Assembly (NCBI RefSeq): GCF_015637705.1
Contig: NZ_JADOBE010000001.1
Span: 62,001 to 126,000, forward strand
From: Pseudomonas sp. N040
GTDB taxonomy: Bacteria; Pseudomonadota; Gammaproteobacteria; Pseudomonadales; Pseudomonadaceae
Length of the DNA: 64,000 nucleotides
Reading direction: 5' to 3'
Below, piece by piece: positions 29,271 through 37,177 of the stretch. Position numbers and translations under genes: made by a program. The stretch's first letter is position 1. Every line of letters starts with the position of its first letter. The notes below the pieces were generated by a model. The model saw nothing but the letters and a program-made list of their open reading frames with translations. It was not told the origin of the DNA and ran no database searches.

Positions 29271-30092
29271 ATGCGTTTAAGCATTGCTCTGGCTGGACTG
29301 GTATCGATCGGATTGGCGCACGCGGCCCAGGCTGACTACAAGCTGGGGCTTGATGCCTATCAGAAAGGTGACTTCAAGACCGCCCTGGAGGAAGTGAAGC
29401 CGTCCGCCGAACAGGGCAACCCTTCCTCGCAGTTCGGCATGGGCCTGATGTACCGCAACGGCCAGGGCGTTCCACTCGACTACCAGCAGGCCCACAAGTG
29501 GTTCCAGCTAGCCGCGGAGCAGGGCAATGGCGCAGCACAGTTCAACCTCGGCATGATGTATCACAACGGCCAGGGCGTGACCAAGGACCTCAAGGAAGCT
29601 GCGCGACTCTACCGCCTGGCCGCAGACCAGGGCAATTTCCGGGCACAGTTCAATCTCGGCATCATGTACCAAATGGGTCAGGGTGTGCCGCAGGACTACA
29701 AGGAAGCCGCCCGCCTGCTGCGCCAGGCGGCCGACCAGAAGATGGCGGTGGCGCAGTTTGCCCTGGGCGGCCTGTATTTCACCGGTCATGGTGTGGCCCA
29801 GGACTACACCGAGGCGGTCAAGTGGTATCGCCTTGCCGCTGAACAGAAGACCCCGATCGCACTTATCGCCCTGAGTGGCATGTACGCCAATGGCCAGGGC
29901 GTGGCCAAGAGCCCGGTAGTGGCCTATGCACTGGCCAACGTGGTTGCCGAAAAGAACAAGACTTACGCCGGGCAGCGCGACACCCTGGCCGCCAAGCTGA
30001 ATGCCGCGCAACTCAAGGAAGGGCAAAAGCTCACCCGCGAAATTGCTCTCGGCACGGCTGCGGTACTCGACCGCCATCTGGCGGCCAAGTAG
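29271..30092 (+). CDS. Secreted Sel1-repeat protein (five repeats)
   Basis: The 273-residue protein has a cleavable signal peptide (MRLSIALAGLVSIGLAHAAQA) and five consecutive Sel1 repeats of about 36 residues, each with the AQFNLGxMYxxGxGV pattern. Sel1 repeats form alpha/alpha solenoids for protein-protein contacts, here most likely in the periplasm. The ATG at 29271 has AAGGAA upstream. It is followed 71 bp later by a shorter Sel1 paralogue on the same strand. Binding partner unknown. Confidence 0.88.
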   Translation: MRLSIALAGLVSIGLAHAAQADYKLGLDAYQKGDFKTALEEVKPSAEQGNPSSQFGMGLMYRNGQGVPLDYQQAHKWFQLAAEQGNGAAQFNLGMMYHNGQGVTKDLKEAARLYRLAADQGNFRAQFNLGIMYQMGQGVPQDYKEAARLLRQAADQKMAVAQFALGGLYFTGHGVAQDYTEAVKWYRLAAEQKTPIALIALSGMYANGQGVAKSPVVAYALANVVAEKNKTYAGQRDTLAAKLNAAQLKEGQKLTREIALGTAAVLDRHLAAK

Positions 30093-30163
30093 TTCCGAAC
30101 CCGGCAATTGTGACGCCCGGCCGGCAAGCCGGCGGGGCCGAGTGGAAGGTTAATCTGGGCTGA

Positions 30164-30688
30164 GTGGTCATTCCTGTGCGCATCATCATCCTGCTTGCCA
30201 CCCTGTTTCTCACCGTAGTGCTGAATACCGCTCAGGCCGGGCTGGCCGAAGGGGTCGCCGCCATCGCCAAAGGCGATTTCAAGACCGCCCTGGTAGAGCT
30301 GCAACCGCTGGCCGAGCAGGGCAACCCGGATGCGCAATTCAACCTGGGGCTGATGTACTTCAATGGCACCGGCGTCCCGCAGGATGACCAGGCCGCGCTG
30401 AAGTGGTTTCGCCTGGCTGCCGATCAGGGCGATGCGTTTGCCCAGTTCGCCCTGGGCAACATGTACTTCATGGGGCGCGGCGTGGAAACGAACCTTGTGG
30501 CGAGTTACGCGCTGGGCAATCTGGCCGCCGCCGAAGTTCCTGGCTACTTCACCCAACCGGCGCAGATGCGCGACTTTGCTGCCGGAAAAATGAACGCACA
30601 GCAGCTGGAGGAAGGCCAGGCCCTCACTCGTGCAATGCGCGAAGGCAACCTGCTGACCGCGCTGGATGACTACCTGCAGGACAAGTGA
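30164..30688 (+). CDS. Secreted Sel1-repeat protein (two repeats)
   Basis: This shorter paralogue of the preceding gene has an N-terminal hydrophobic signal (VRIIILLATLFLTVVLNTAQA), two Sel1 repeats (about residues 50-120) and the same C-terminal EEGQALTRAM motif. Up to 174 residues from GTG 30164; a GTG at 30176 is an alternative, and neither has an ideal ribosome binding site (GGAAGG lies 14 bp before the first). It probably arose by duplication with loss of repeats. A CCGGC-type hairpin lies between the two genes. Confidence 0.78.
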   Translation: MVIPVRIIILLATLFLTVVLNTAQAGLAEGVAAIAKGDFKTALVELQPLAEQGNPDAQFNLGLMYFNGTGVPQDDQAALKWFRLAADQGDAFAQFALGNMYFMGRGVETNLVASYALGNLAAAEVPGYFTQPAQMRDFAAGKMNAQQLEEGQALTRAMREGNLLTALDDYLQDK

Positions 30689-30754
30689 GGCCTTGCTGGC
30701 GGCCGGCGCGCAAGCCCGGCACGGCCATGCGCCCAACAGGCAAATCCCGGAAAC

Positions 30755-30780
30755 GAAAAAGGCCCATCTTGCGATGAGCC
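30755..30780 (-). terminator. Terminator of tRNA-Thr
   Basis: On the minus strand GGCTCATC-GCAA-GATGGGCC is followed by TTTTT, 17 bp after the tRNA CCA end. Confidence 0.8.
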
Positions 30781-30797
30781 TAAGTCGTTGTATTTGA

Positions 30798-30873
<76 letters not shown>

Positions 30874-30886
30874 ATCAGGGGGCGCC

Positions 30887-30892
30887 ATTATA
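30887..30892 (-). promoter_or_regulatory. -10 of tRNA-Thr promoter
   Basis: On the minus strand a perfect TATAAT lies 14 bp upstream of the tRNA 5' end. The sequence 16 bp further up is TTTACT, a moderate -35; a better TTGACG is too far away (23 bp). Confidence 0.6.
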
Positions 30893-30957
30893 TCCATTGA
30901 TGCAGGCGAGTAAACCGTCAAATGCGTGAGATCAGCTGGTTATGTTGCCCGGCATCG

Positions 30958-31143
30958 TTATGCACATTTGCAATGAAACCGTAACCTGCAACTAAAGACG
31001 GTTCCGCGCCATTTAATGAAAAATGCAACTCGTTGTTTTTAATGGCTTTAATTTTATGCGCCAAAAGCGTGCAGCCCGCTAAAGGCCTGTGCCGGCAAGG
31101 TCTTGCGGGCTTTTCCACAAAAGCATCAACAGACTTATCCACA
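30958..31143 (+). promoter_or_regulatory. Cluster of three DnaA-box-like 9-mers
   Basis: TTATGCACA (30958-30966) and TTATCCACA (31135-31143) match the DnaA consensus TTATNCACA exactly; TTTTCCACA (31111-31119) matches 8 of 9. All are in the same orientation, flanking an AT-rich block (about 31015-31062), in a 284-bp gene-free stretch between tRNA-Thr and a methyltransferase gene. No dnaA or rpmH is nearby, so this is not the canonical oriC locus. Confidence 0.45.
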
Positions 31144-31157
31144 GCCAGGCCCGGATT

Positions 31158-32381
31158 TCACTCGCGCTCGGCCAGCAGCAACAGGTTGCGCGGGGTCAGG
31201 CGGGTATCGCAGAAGCTGCCCAGGCGCACCCGGTAACCTTCAGCCTGCAGAAACAGTGCGCGATCCAGCAGTAACCAGACTTCCAGCGGCCGCCGGAACA
31301 GGCTGCGCAGCAACTCCAGGTTGCGCACATTGGCCAGCCGTTGCCAGCCAGCCGTTTCCAGTGTCGCCCAGTCATGTTCCCCACCGAGGTCAAGCTGCTT
31401 CACGCGAGCCAGTTCCGTACAGTAAGCGGCAAAGTCGCGCTGCAGCCAGGCCGGCGCCAGCGCTTCTGCCGGCAGGTACTCATCGACAGCGCGGACTTGC
31501 CGCTGCAGCAGGTCAAAGCCGAGCCGGCGCGCCATGGACAGATCGCGCAGCTTGCGCACGCGCTGGCCGGCGGTGACGGTTTCGCACTGCAGCAGGCGCA
31601 GATCATCCCTCTCCAGCTGCAAGGCGGACGCCCGGGCGGCGGCCGAGAGCGGCTGATAATGCTCGGCCCGGATGCGGTTATAGCAACAGGGGGCGATCGC
31701 CAGCTGTCGGCAGCCGGCCGCGCTGGCCAGCTGCATCAGGCGCACGTGCAAATCGCCACAGGCATGCAAGGCCACCGGCGTCTGGGCAGACTCCAGATAG
31801 CCGGCGGCCTCTTCTTGCAGCACGTCCAGCTCGATATGCCGTGCCGGAATTCCCAGCTTGCCGGACAGCCGTTGTCCGCTGCTGACCAGCTGCGCATCCC
31901 GTTCGACACAGCTCAGAGCGCTACCGTCCTGCGCCAGATAGCGCCCCAGATGGCCTTTGCCGGCGCACCAGTCGAGCCAATGCGCGGGCTGCTGGTGGAA
32001 TTGCAGGCAGCTGCCGAAAGCCTCGATCTGTTGCCACTTGCGGCCCGGAACATCTACGCCAAGGCGGGTACCGGTGGCGGCCCGCGAGCGGCGCGGCAGT
32101 TGCCCGAGCTGGCCGAGTGCAATGGCCTGGCGCGCCAGTTCGGGGAACGGCGCTGGTGCCGCCAGCAGATGTGGCTGATTGTGCGCCGCCTCCGCCTGTT
32201 CGAGGTTCCTGGCGCGCAGCCAGCGGGCCAGTTGCGGGTGTTCAGTCTCCCAGCCCAGCTGCAGCGCGGTAAACGGCTTGGGCCGCCAGAGCTGCTGATG
32301 GGCGAACAGGAACTGATCCAGCGCGCGAAAGTGGGCCAGCAGTTGCGCGGGCGTTGCTAAATTGGTTTCAGGCACGCTCAT
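31158..32381 (-). CDS. SAM-dependent methyltransferase, METTL25/RRNAD1-like
   Basis: The 407-residue protein has a C-shifted Rossmann methyltransferase core: motif I LDWCAGKGHLGRYLA (about residues 136-150), VERD at the end of strand 2, LHACGDLH, and the APCCYNR tetrad typical of the Methyltransf_32 (METTL25/RRNAD1) group. The target is unknown. The ATG at 32381 is preferred over an ATG two codons upstream. It follows the basic amino acid ABC permease genes by 61 bp on the same strand, but there is no evidence it acts with the transporter. Confidence 0.8.
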   Translation of the reverse strand: MSVPETNLATPAQLLAHFRALDQFLFAHQQLWRPKPFTALQLGWETEHPQLARWLRARNLEQAEAAHNQPHLLAAPAPFPELARQAIALGQLGQLPRRSRAATGTRLGVDVPGRKWQQIEAFGSCLQFHQQPAHWLDWCAGKGHLGRYLAQDGSALSCVERDAQLVSSGQRLSGKLGIPARHIELDVLQEEAAGYLESAQTPVALHACGDLHVRLMQLASAAGCRQLAIAPCCYNRIRAEHYQPLSAAARASALQLERDDLRLLQCETVTAGQRVRKLRDLSMARRLGFDLLQRQVRAVDEYLPAEALAPAWLQRDFAAYCTELARVKQLDLGGEHDWATLETAGWQRLANVRNLELLRSLFRRPLEVWLLLDRALFLQAEGYRVRLGSFCDTRLTPRNLLLLAERE

Positions 32382-32442
32382 GAGCATCCGGGAGACTGGC
32401 CTGCGCCTGGGTTGCCGGCCACCTCACGGGACCGGCACCACG

Positions 32443-33132
32443 TCAGCGGCCCTGGCAGGCGTCGACCCGCAAGTAGCGCTCGAGCTGCTTGAAGCCACGC
32501 ACCATGACGTAGGAGATCAGCAGGTAGAACAACCCGGCAGCAAAAAATATCTCTACCGGCAGATAGGTCCGCGCAATGATGGTGCGCGCCATGCCGGTCA
32601 GTTCCAGCAGGGTGATGGTGCTAGCCAGCGCGCTGGCCTTGAGCATCAGGATCACTTCGTTGCTGTAGGCCGGCAACCCGATTCGCGTGGCCCGTGGCAT
32701 GGTGATGTAGAACAGCGTTTGCCACTTGGACATGCCCAGCGCGCGCGCCGCTTCGATCTCCCCTGGCGGAATGGCCTGAATCGCACCGCGAATGATTTCC
32801 GCGATATAGGCCGCGGTGTGCAGGGTCATGGTGATCACCGCGCACCAGAAGGGGCTGCGCAGGTAGGGCCAGAGCGGTCCGTCACGAATGATGTCGAACT
32901 GTGGCAAGCCGTAATACACCAGGAACAGCTGAACCAGCAGCGGTGTCCCGCGGAAGAAGAAGATGTAACCGTACGGAAAGGCGCGCACGTACCAGCGCTG
33001 CGAGGCACGCGCCACGCCCAGCGGAATAGCCAGAATCAGCCCGGCCAGCACCGCAATCGCAACCAGCTCCAGCGTCAGCCAGGCGCCATCCAGCAACTTG
33101 GGCAGATACTTGATGATCACTTCCCAGTTCAT
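32443..33132 (-). CDS. Amino acid ABC transporter permease, HisM type
   Basis: One of two inner-membrane permeases of a polar/basic amino acid importer (HisJQMP/AotJQMP/ArtPIQM class). The 229-residue protein has about five membrane helices and the EAA cytoplasmic loop EIEAARALGMSKWQTLFYI that contacts the ATPase. Its ATG overlaps the stop of the partner permease by 4 bp. It is the last transporter gene of the cluster, matching PA5155 in arrangement. Confidence 0.92.
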   Translation of the reverse strand: MNWEVIIKYLPKLLDGAWLTLELVAIAVLAGLILAIPLGVARASQRWYVRAFPYGYIFFFRGTPLLVQLFLVYYGLPQFDIIRDGPLWPYLRSPFWCAVITMTLHTAAYIAEIIRGAIQAIPPGEIEAARALGMSKWQTLFYITMPRATRIGLPAYSNEVILMLKASALASTITLLELTGMARTIIARTYLPVEIFFAAGLFYLLISYVMVRGFKQLERYLRVDACQGR

Positions 33133-33824
33133 GTCGCGCTCCTGACAAAACCACGGCTAGCCCGCTTCTCGAGGAAATGCATGCCGGTCATGGCGATCAC
33201 CGTCAGGCTCAGGTAGATGAAGGCGGCGACCAGGAAAAAGGTGAAGGGCTCCTTGCTCGACGTCACGGCGATTTGCGAGCGCCGCATGATTTCCTCCAGG
33301 CCGATGACAGAGACCAGCGCCGTGTCTTTCATCAGGATCATGAACAGGTTACCCAGCCCAGGCAGGGCGATGCGCCACATTTGCGGCAAGATGATGCGCC
33401 AGAAGATGCGGGCCTTGCTCAGCCCCAGCGCCAGTCCGGCTTCACGGTGGCCCTTGGGGATGGCCAGGATGGCACCACGGAACACCTCGGTGGCATAGGC
33501 ACCGAAGCACAGGCCCAGGGCAATGGTGCCGGCCGCAAAGGCGTTCAGCTCCAGCCCGGGGTTGTTGAAGAACTCACCGATGCTGCGCATCAGGTTGACG
33601 GTGCCGAAATAGATCAGCAGCACCCAGAGCAGCTCGGGGACACCACGAACCAGTGTCGAATAGGTACCGCCCAGCAATTGCAGGGACTTGTGCGGTGAGG
33701 TTTTGCCCAGTGCGCCCAGCAAGCCGAGCACCAGGCCGACCGACAAGGCTGAGAGCGCCAGCTTGATGGTCATCAGGGTGCCGGCTGCCAGCGCCGGACC
33801 GAATCCGTAGAGATCGAAGTTCAT
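33129..33824 (-). CDS. Amino acid ABC transporter permease, HisQ type
   Basis: The second permease of the basic amino acid importer: 231 residues, five predicted membrane helices, EAA loop HREAGLALGLSKARIFWRI. It is located between the solute-binding protein gene (50 bp upstream, with a strong hairpin in the gap) and the HisM-type permease (4-bp overlap). HisQ and HisM are expected to form a heterodimeric channel. Confidence 0.92.
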   Translation of the reverse strand: MNFDLYGFGPALAAGTLMTIKLALSALSVGLVLGLLGALGKTSPHKSLQLLGGTYSTLVRGVPELLWVLLIYFGTVNLMRSIGEFFNNPGLELNAFAAGTIALGLCFGAYATEVFRGAILAIPKGHREAGLALGLSKARIFWRIILPQMWRIALPGLGNLFMILMKDTALVSVIGLEEIMRRSQIAVTSSKEPFTFFLVAAFIYLSLTVIAMTGMHFLEKRASRGFVRSAT

Positions 33825-33837
33825 GGTTGCTCGTTGG

Positions 33838-33865
33838 CCGGCGCGGCCTTAAGGGACCGCGCCGG
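33838..33865 (-). promoter_or_regulatory. Intercistronic hairpin after the solute-binding protein gene
   Basis: CCGGCGCGG (33838-33846) and CCGCGCCGG (33857-33865) form a perfect 9-bp GC stem with a 10-nt loop, just after the binding-protein stop and before the permeases. There is no U-run, so it is more likely an mRNA-stabilising or attenuating structure than a full terminator. Confidence 0.6.
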
Positions 33866-33874
33866 TCAGGCAGG

Positions 33875-34627
33875 TCAGTAGATGCTGAAGGGGAAGTACT
33901 TGTCGTTGATCTTCTTGTAGGTGCCGTCATCGACAATGGCTTTCAGTGCGGCATTCAGCTTGGCAACCAGCGGGTCACCCTTGCGCACGGCAATGCCGAT
34001 CTGGTCGTTGTCGAACACTGGCTCACCTTTGAACTCGAAGCCCTTGCCGGCGTCGCTCTTGAGCCATTCCCAGTTGACGAACTTGTCCGCCAGCACGCCA
34101 TCGACGCGACCGGAGCTGAGGTCGAGGTAGGCGTTTTCCTGAGTGTCGTACAGCTTGATCTCGACCACGTCGCTGAGGTTGTCTTCCAGCCAGGTACCGG
34201 CGATGGTGGCACGCTGGGCGCCGATCACCTTGCCTTTCAGGCTGGCCTTGTCGGTCTTGAAGTCGGCAGCTTTCGGGCCGATGAACTGCAGCTTGTTGGT
34301 GTAGTAGGGGTTGGTGAAATCAACCGCCTGCTTGCGCTCGTCGGTGATCGACATGGAGGCGACGATGAAGTCGAACTTCTTGGCGTTGAGGGCCGGGATG
34401 ATGCCGTCCCAGTCAGAAGTGACCACTTCGCAGTCGGCTTTCATCTGGGCGCACAGCGCATTGGCGATGTCGATATCAAAGCCGACGACCTTGCCGCTGG
34501 CATCGATCAGGTTGAAGGGTGGGTAGGCGCCCTCGGTGCCGATCTTCAGTTTTTCGGCAGCCACTGCGCTGGTGCCCAGGGCGAAAGTGGCAACTGCGGC
34601 GAACAGAATCTTCTGGTAGCTCTTCAT
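33875..34627 (-). CDS. Periplasmic basic amino acid-binding protein (HisJ/LAO type)
   Basis: The 250-residue solute-binding family 3 protein has a signal peptide ending near AVA-AEK (residues 1-23) and the family signature GFDIDIANALCAQM. Conserved ligand positions resemble the Lys/Arg/Orn/His binding proteins: YPPFNL, SMSIT, ERK. It delivers substrate to the HisQM-like permeases. The gene sits 14 bp after the ATPase gene. A family-level assignment to basic amino acids is sound; the preferred ligand (Arg, Lys, Orn or His) is not determinable here. Confidence 0.92.
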   Translation of the reverse strand: MKSYQKILFAAVATFALGTSAVAAEKLKIGTEGAYPPFNLIDASGKVVGFDIDIANALCAQMKADCEVVTSDWDGIIPALNAKKFDFIVASMSITDERKQAVDFTNPYYTNKLQFIGPKAADFKTDKASLKGKVIGAQRATIAGTWLEDNLSDVVEIKLYDTQENAYLDLSSGRVDGVLADKFVNWEWLKSDAGKGFEFKGEPVFDNDQIGIAVRKGDPLVAKLNAALKAIVDDGTYKKINDKYFPFSIY

Positions 34628-34641
34628 GCGGTATTTCTCCG

Positions 34642-35415
34642 TTAGCGATTACTGGACATGAACTGTTTACAGCGAGCCGACAGCGGGTTGTCAAACACCT
34701 GCTCAGGCGTTCCTTGCTCCTCCACCAGGCCCTGGTGAAGGAATACCACTTCGCTCGAGACATTCCGGGCGAACTGCATTTCGTGGGTAACCAGCAGCAT
34801 GGTGCGCCCTTCCTCAGCCAGGGCGCGGATTACTGCAAGCACTTCCTGGACCATTTCCGGATCGAGCGCCGAGGTAGGCTCATCGAACAGGATGACTTTC
34901 GGCTGCATCGCCAGCGTGCGCGCAATGGCCGCGCGCTGCTGCTGCCCGCCGGAGAGCTGGGCCGGATAGACATGCCGCTTGTCGGCGATGCCAACCTTGG
35001 CCAGCAGGGCCTCGGCCACCTCCGTCGCCTCGGCCTTGCTCTGCCCCAGCACCCGGCGGGGCGCCTCGATGATGTTGTCAAGCACGCTCATGTGCGGCCA
35101 CAGATTGAAATTCTGGAAGACGAAGCCGATTTCGCTGCGAATCCGGTTGATCTGCCGATTATCGGCAGCCACCAGTTCGCCATTCTTCGAAGGTTTGAGC
35201 TTGAGCTCTTCACCGGCAACGATGATCTGGCCCTGATGCGGGTTTTCCAGCAGGTTGATGCAACGCAGAAAGGTGGACTTGCCGGAGCCGGAGGAACCGA
35301 GAATGGAAATGACATCCCCGTCACGCGCGGTCAGGGAAATGCCCTTGATGACTTCGAGGTCGCCATAGCGTTTGTGCAGGTTGCGAATTTCCAGCGCGGG
35401 CGTAGCCTCGGCCAT
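34642..35415 (-). CDS. Amino acid ABC transporter ATP-binding protein (HisP type)
   Basis: Energises uptake by the HisQM-like permeases. The 257-residue ATPase has Walker [11 protein letters not shown]-loop [17 protein letters not shown], signature LSGGQQQR, Walker [14 protein letters not shown] and a switch His (LLVTHEMQF). It is the first gene of the ATPase-binding protein-HisQ-HisM cluster. The upstream gap to the CBS gene contains TGTCGC direct repeats with a 21-bp period, resembling Pseudomonas ArgR boxes, and a TATGCT -10 with a poor -35. Confidence 0.94.
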   Translation of the reverse strand: MAEATPALEIRNLHKRYGDLEVIKGISLTARDGDVISILGSSGSGKSTFLRCINLLENPHQGQIIVAGEELKLKPSKNGELVAADNRQINRIRSEIGFVFQNFNLWPHMSVLDNIIEAPRRVLGQSKAEATEVAEALLAKVGIADKRHVYPAQLSGGQQQRAAIARTLAMQPKVILFDEPTSALDPEMVQEVLAVIRALAEEGRTMLLVTHEMQFARNVSSEVVFLHQGLVEEQGTPEQVFDNPLSARCKQFMSSNR

Positions 35416-35545
35416 GGGTAATCCTCATTTTGACAAGTGCGCTTCCGCGCTGGTTATGGCCTTCCTGGCGAGTGGTGAACCTAGCATAGCGTCAGGAGCC
35501 GCGCCAAGCGCCCACGGCAGGCTGAGCGCCCCGCTGGGGACATGT

Positions 35546-35572
35546 TGTCGCATCACCACAGTCAGCTGTCGC
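35546..35572 (+). promoter_or_regulatory. ArgR-like direct repeat upstream of amino acid transporter
   Basis: TGTCGC occurs at 35546-35551 and again at 35567-35572, exactly 21 bp apart. The published Pseudomonas ArgR consensus is tandem TGTCGC-N8-AA-N5, also a 21-bp period; the AA parts are only half matched here (AG and AC). It lies about 70-100 bp upstream of the likely start site of the ABC operon on the minus strand. Confidence 0.5.
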
Positions 35573-35687
35573 TTCAGCTAACAATCTGCGCACCCAACTT
35601 CATTCGCAACAGCGATTTTCGTCTTGAGCTGGATAGTCTGCGCGGCAAAGCTCTGCTAAAACACACAACAGCGCCCGGAGGAAACCC

Positions 35688-36122
35688 ATGAAGAAAGTTT
35701 CAGAAATCCTAAAGTCGAAAGACAGCAATCTTCTGTTCACTGTAACTCCCGCCACCACTGTGCTGGAAGCCGCGATGCTGATGGCCGAGAAGGGCGTTGG
35801 TGCACTGCTCGTTCTGGAAGGCGAACAGATGGTCGGAATTGTCAGCGAGCGCGACTATATTCGCCGGGTAGCCCTGTTCGAGCGCTCGGCGTTAGGTACC
35901 ACAGTGGGCGAGATCATGACTGCCGACGTACTGACCGTGTCGCCACTGGACGGCACCCAGCATTGCATGCAACTGATGACCAACAAGCGCCTGCGGCATC
36001 TGCCGGTAGTCGAGGAGGGCAAATTGCTCGGACTGCTCTCGATCGGCGACCTGGTCAAGGATGTGATGCAGGAACAGCAGAACATGATCAATCATCTGGA
36101 GAAATACATCCGCGGGGAGTGA
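35688..36122 (+). CDS. CBS-domain protein
   Basis: The 144-residue stand-alone protein has two CBS motifs (about 8-62 and 75-130), which normally form an adenine-nucleotide-binding Bateman module. Signature segments are GVGALLVLEGEQMVGIVSERDYIRRV and RLRHLPVVEEGKLLGLLSIGDL. No effector domain is attached, so it probably senses AMP/ATP/SAM and acts on another protein. ATG 35688 has GGAGG at good spacing. It is divergent from the amino acid ABC operon and followed by a terminator. Confidence 0.9.
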   Translation: MKKVSEILKSKDSNLLFTVTPATTVLEAAMLMAEKGVGALLVLEGEQMVGIVSERDYIRRVALFERSALGTTVGEIMTADVLTVSPLDGTQHCMQLMTNKRLRHLPVVEEGKLLGLLSIGDLVKDVMQEQQNMINHLEKYIRGE

Positions 36123-36175
36123 GCCAGGCCTTGCGTATAGTCCTTCTCGCCAACACACCGCAGCAGTTGCAGACA

Positions 36176-36204
36176 ATAAAAACCCGCCGCAGGCGGTTTT
36201 TTGT
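36176..36204 (+). terminator. Terminator of CBS-domain gene
   Basis: A CCGCC-GCA-GGCGG stem is followed by a run of six T, with A-rich sequence on the other side, 55 bp after the stop. Confidence 0.75.
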
Positions 36205-36249
36205 TTTCAGGGTGCTTTGCAGTTGCTGAAGAACAGTCCCCCTCAGGAA

Positions 36250-36591
36250 TCAGTGGCACCACTGCCTTTCGCAGGGAATGCCATCAGCTTCTCCATCCAT
36301 TTGCGTGCCCGGACAGTTGCGCAGGAAGTACATGGCCTCCTCGCAGGAATGCATCTGCGAGCAATGTGTTCGACCGTCACAGTGATAGCTCTCCGCGGCT
36401 TTCGCTGAAGAGCGCACAGCCGCCGGCGCCGCACCCAGGGGCAGGAAGCTCGGCTGCGGCGCCTGCAGCACTGGCGCACTCAGGACACTGCCGTCCTCGG
36501 CAATGTTGGTGAGTACCGGACTCTCGGACGGCTTCAGGTAGTAGTCCCACAGGCCATAGCCAATGGCGAGTGCTATGAGAATTCGCTTCAT
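36250..36591 (-). CDS. Membrane-anchored Excalibur-domain protein
   Basis: The 113-residue protein has an N-terminal hydrophobic anchor (MKRILIALAIGYGLWDYY), a Pro/Ala-rich linker and a C-terminal Excalibur domain with six cysteines. The calcium-type loop is DGEADGIPCE, comparable to the DxDxDGxxCE motif. Excalibur domains are often extracellular and attached to nucleases or cold-shock proteins; here the domain is on its own behind the anchor. Start choice is ATG 36591; an in-frame ATG at 36606 lacks room for a ribosome binding site. Function unknown. Confidence 0.75.
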   Translation of the reverse strand: MKRILIALAIGYGLWDYYLKPSESPVLTNIAEDGSVLSAPVLQAPQPSFLPLGAAPAAVRSSAKAAESYHCDGRTHCSQMHSCEEAMYFLRNCPGTQMDGEADGIPCERQWCH

Positions 36592-36704
36592 CTTTACTGC
36601 CGTCATCCTTTGGCCCAAGAGGCCATGAAGCATGCTGCCGGTTCTGCAATCAATGGCCGCGAACTGCTGTGCTGCCGGGCCCGGATCATTGAATCGCAGC
36701 CAAT

Positions 36705-36743
36705 AAAAAACCCCAAGCAATTTGGTTTCGCTTGGGGTTTTTC
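36705..36743. terminator. Terminator of tRNA-Phe (bidirectional)
   Basis: AAAAAACCCCAAGC (36705-36718) pairs with GCTTGGGGTTTTT (36730-36742). On the minus strand it lies just after the tRNA-Phe 3' end. Confidence 0.85.
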
Positions 36744-36751
36744 GGTATTAG

Positions 36752-36827
36752 TGGTGCCCAGGGACGGAATCGAACCGCCGACACGGGGATTTTCAATCCC
36801 CTGCTCTACCGACTGAGCTACCTGGGC
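36752..36827 (-). tRNA. tRNA-Phe (GAA anticodon), CCA encoded
   Basis: A 76-nt cloverleaf on the minus strand starts GCCCAGGTAGCTCAG, with anticodon stem-loop GGGGA-TTGAAAA-TCCCC, anticodon GAA (complement of 36792-36794), T-loop TTCGATT and terminal CCA. Confidence 0.97.
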
Positions 36828-36838
36828 AACGGGGCGCC

Positions 36839-36867
36839 ATTAAACGGATTTGGCCTTTAAGTGTCAA
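36839..36867 (-). promoter_or_regulatory. Sigma-70 promoter of tRNA-Phe
   Basis: On the minus strand a perfect TTGACA (36862-36867), a 17-bp spacer and TTTAAT (36839-36844) lie 11 bp before the tRNA 5' end. Confidence 0.8.
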
Positions 36868-36904
36868 GCCGCCGCGCAAAATAAACCCGCTGCCAGGCCA
36901 GCCC

Positions 36905-37177
36905 TCAGGCGCTTGGCGGCACGTAGCCTTCGGCCTGGGCGTACTCCTGGCCGGAGAGGAACTTGTCCATTTCAACCTGCAGGAACTTGCGGTCCTCGGC
37001 GTTCATCATGTTCAGCCGGCGCTCGTTGATCAGCATGGTCTGATGCTTTTGCCATTCGTCCCAGGCCTTCTTCGAGACATGGTTGAAGATGTCTTCGCCC
37101 TTGGCTCCCGGGTATGGGGGGCGCTCAAGGCCGGGCAGCACTTCGTTGTACTTGCGGCAGGTTACGGTGCGGGTCAT
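36905..37177 (-). CDS. yggX: Fe(2+)-trafficking protein YggX
   Basis: YggX protects iron-sulfur clusters and supports iron trafficking; in enteric bacteria it also supports MutY activity. The 90-residue protein keeps the single conserved Cys7 (RTVTCRKY) and the family segments [11 protein letters not shown] and [11 protein letters not shown]. Its ATG overlaps the mutY TGA by 4 bp (ATGA), so expression is coupled to mutY. Confidence 0.96.
   Translation of the reverse strand: MTRTVTCRKYNEVLPGLERPPYPGAKGEDIFNHVSKKAWDEWQKHQTMLINERRLNMMNAEDRKFLQVEMDKFLSGQEYAQAEGYVPPSA

Noticed and set aside
30918..31142. 74-codon minus-strand frame in the tRNA-Thr/methyltransferase gap
   Set aside because: GTG start without ribosome binding site, AT-rich interior, no recognisable domain; the DnaA-box matches and hairpin explain the region better.
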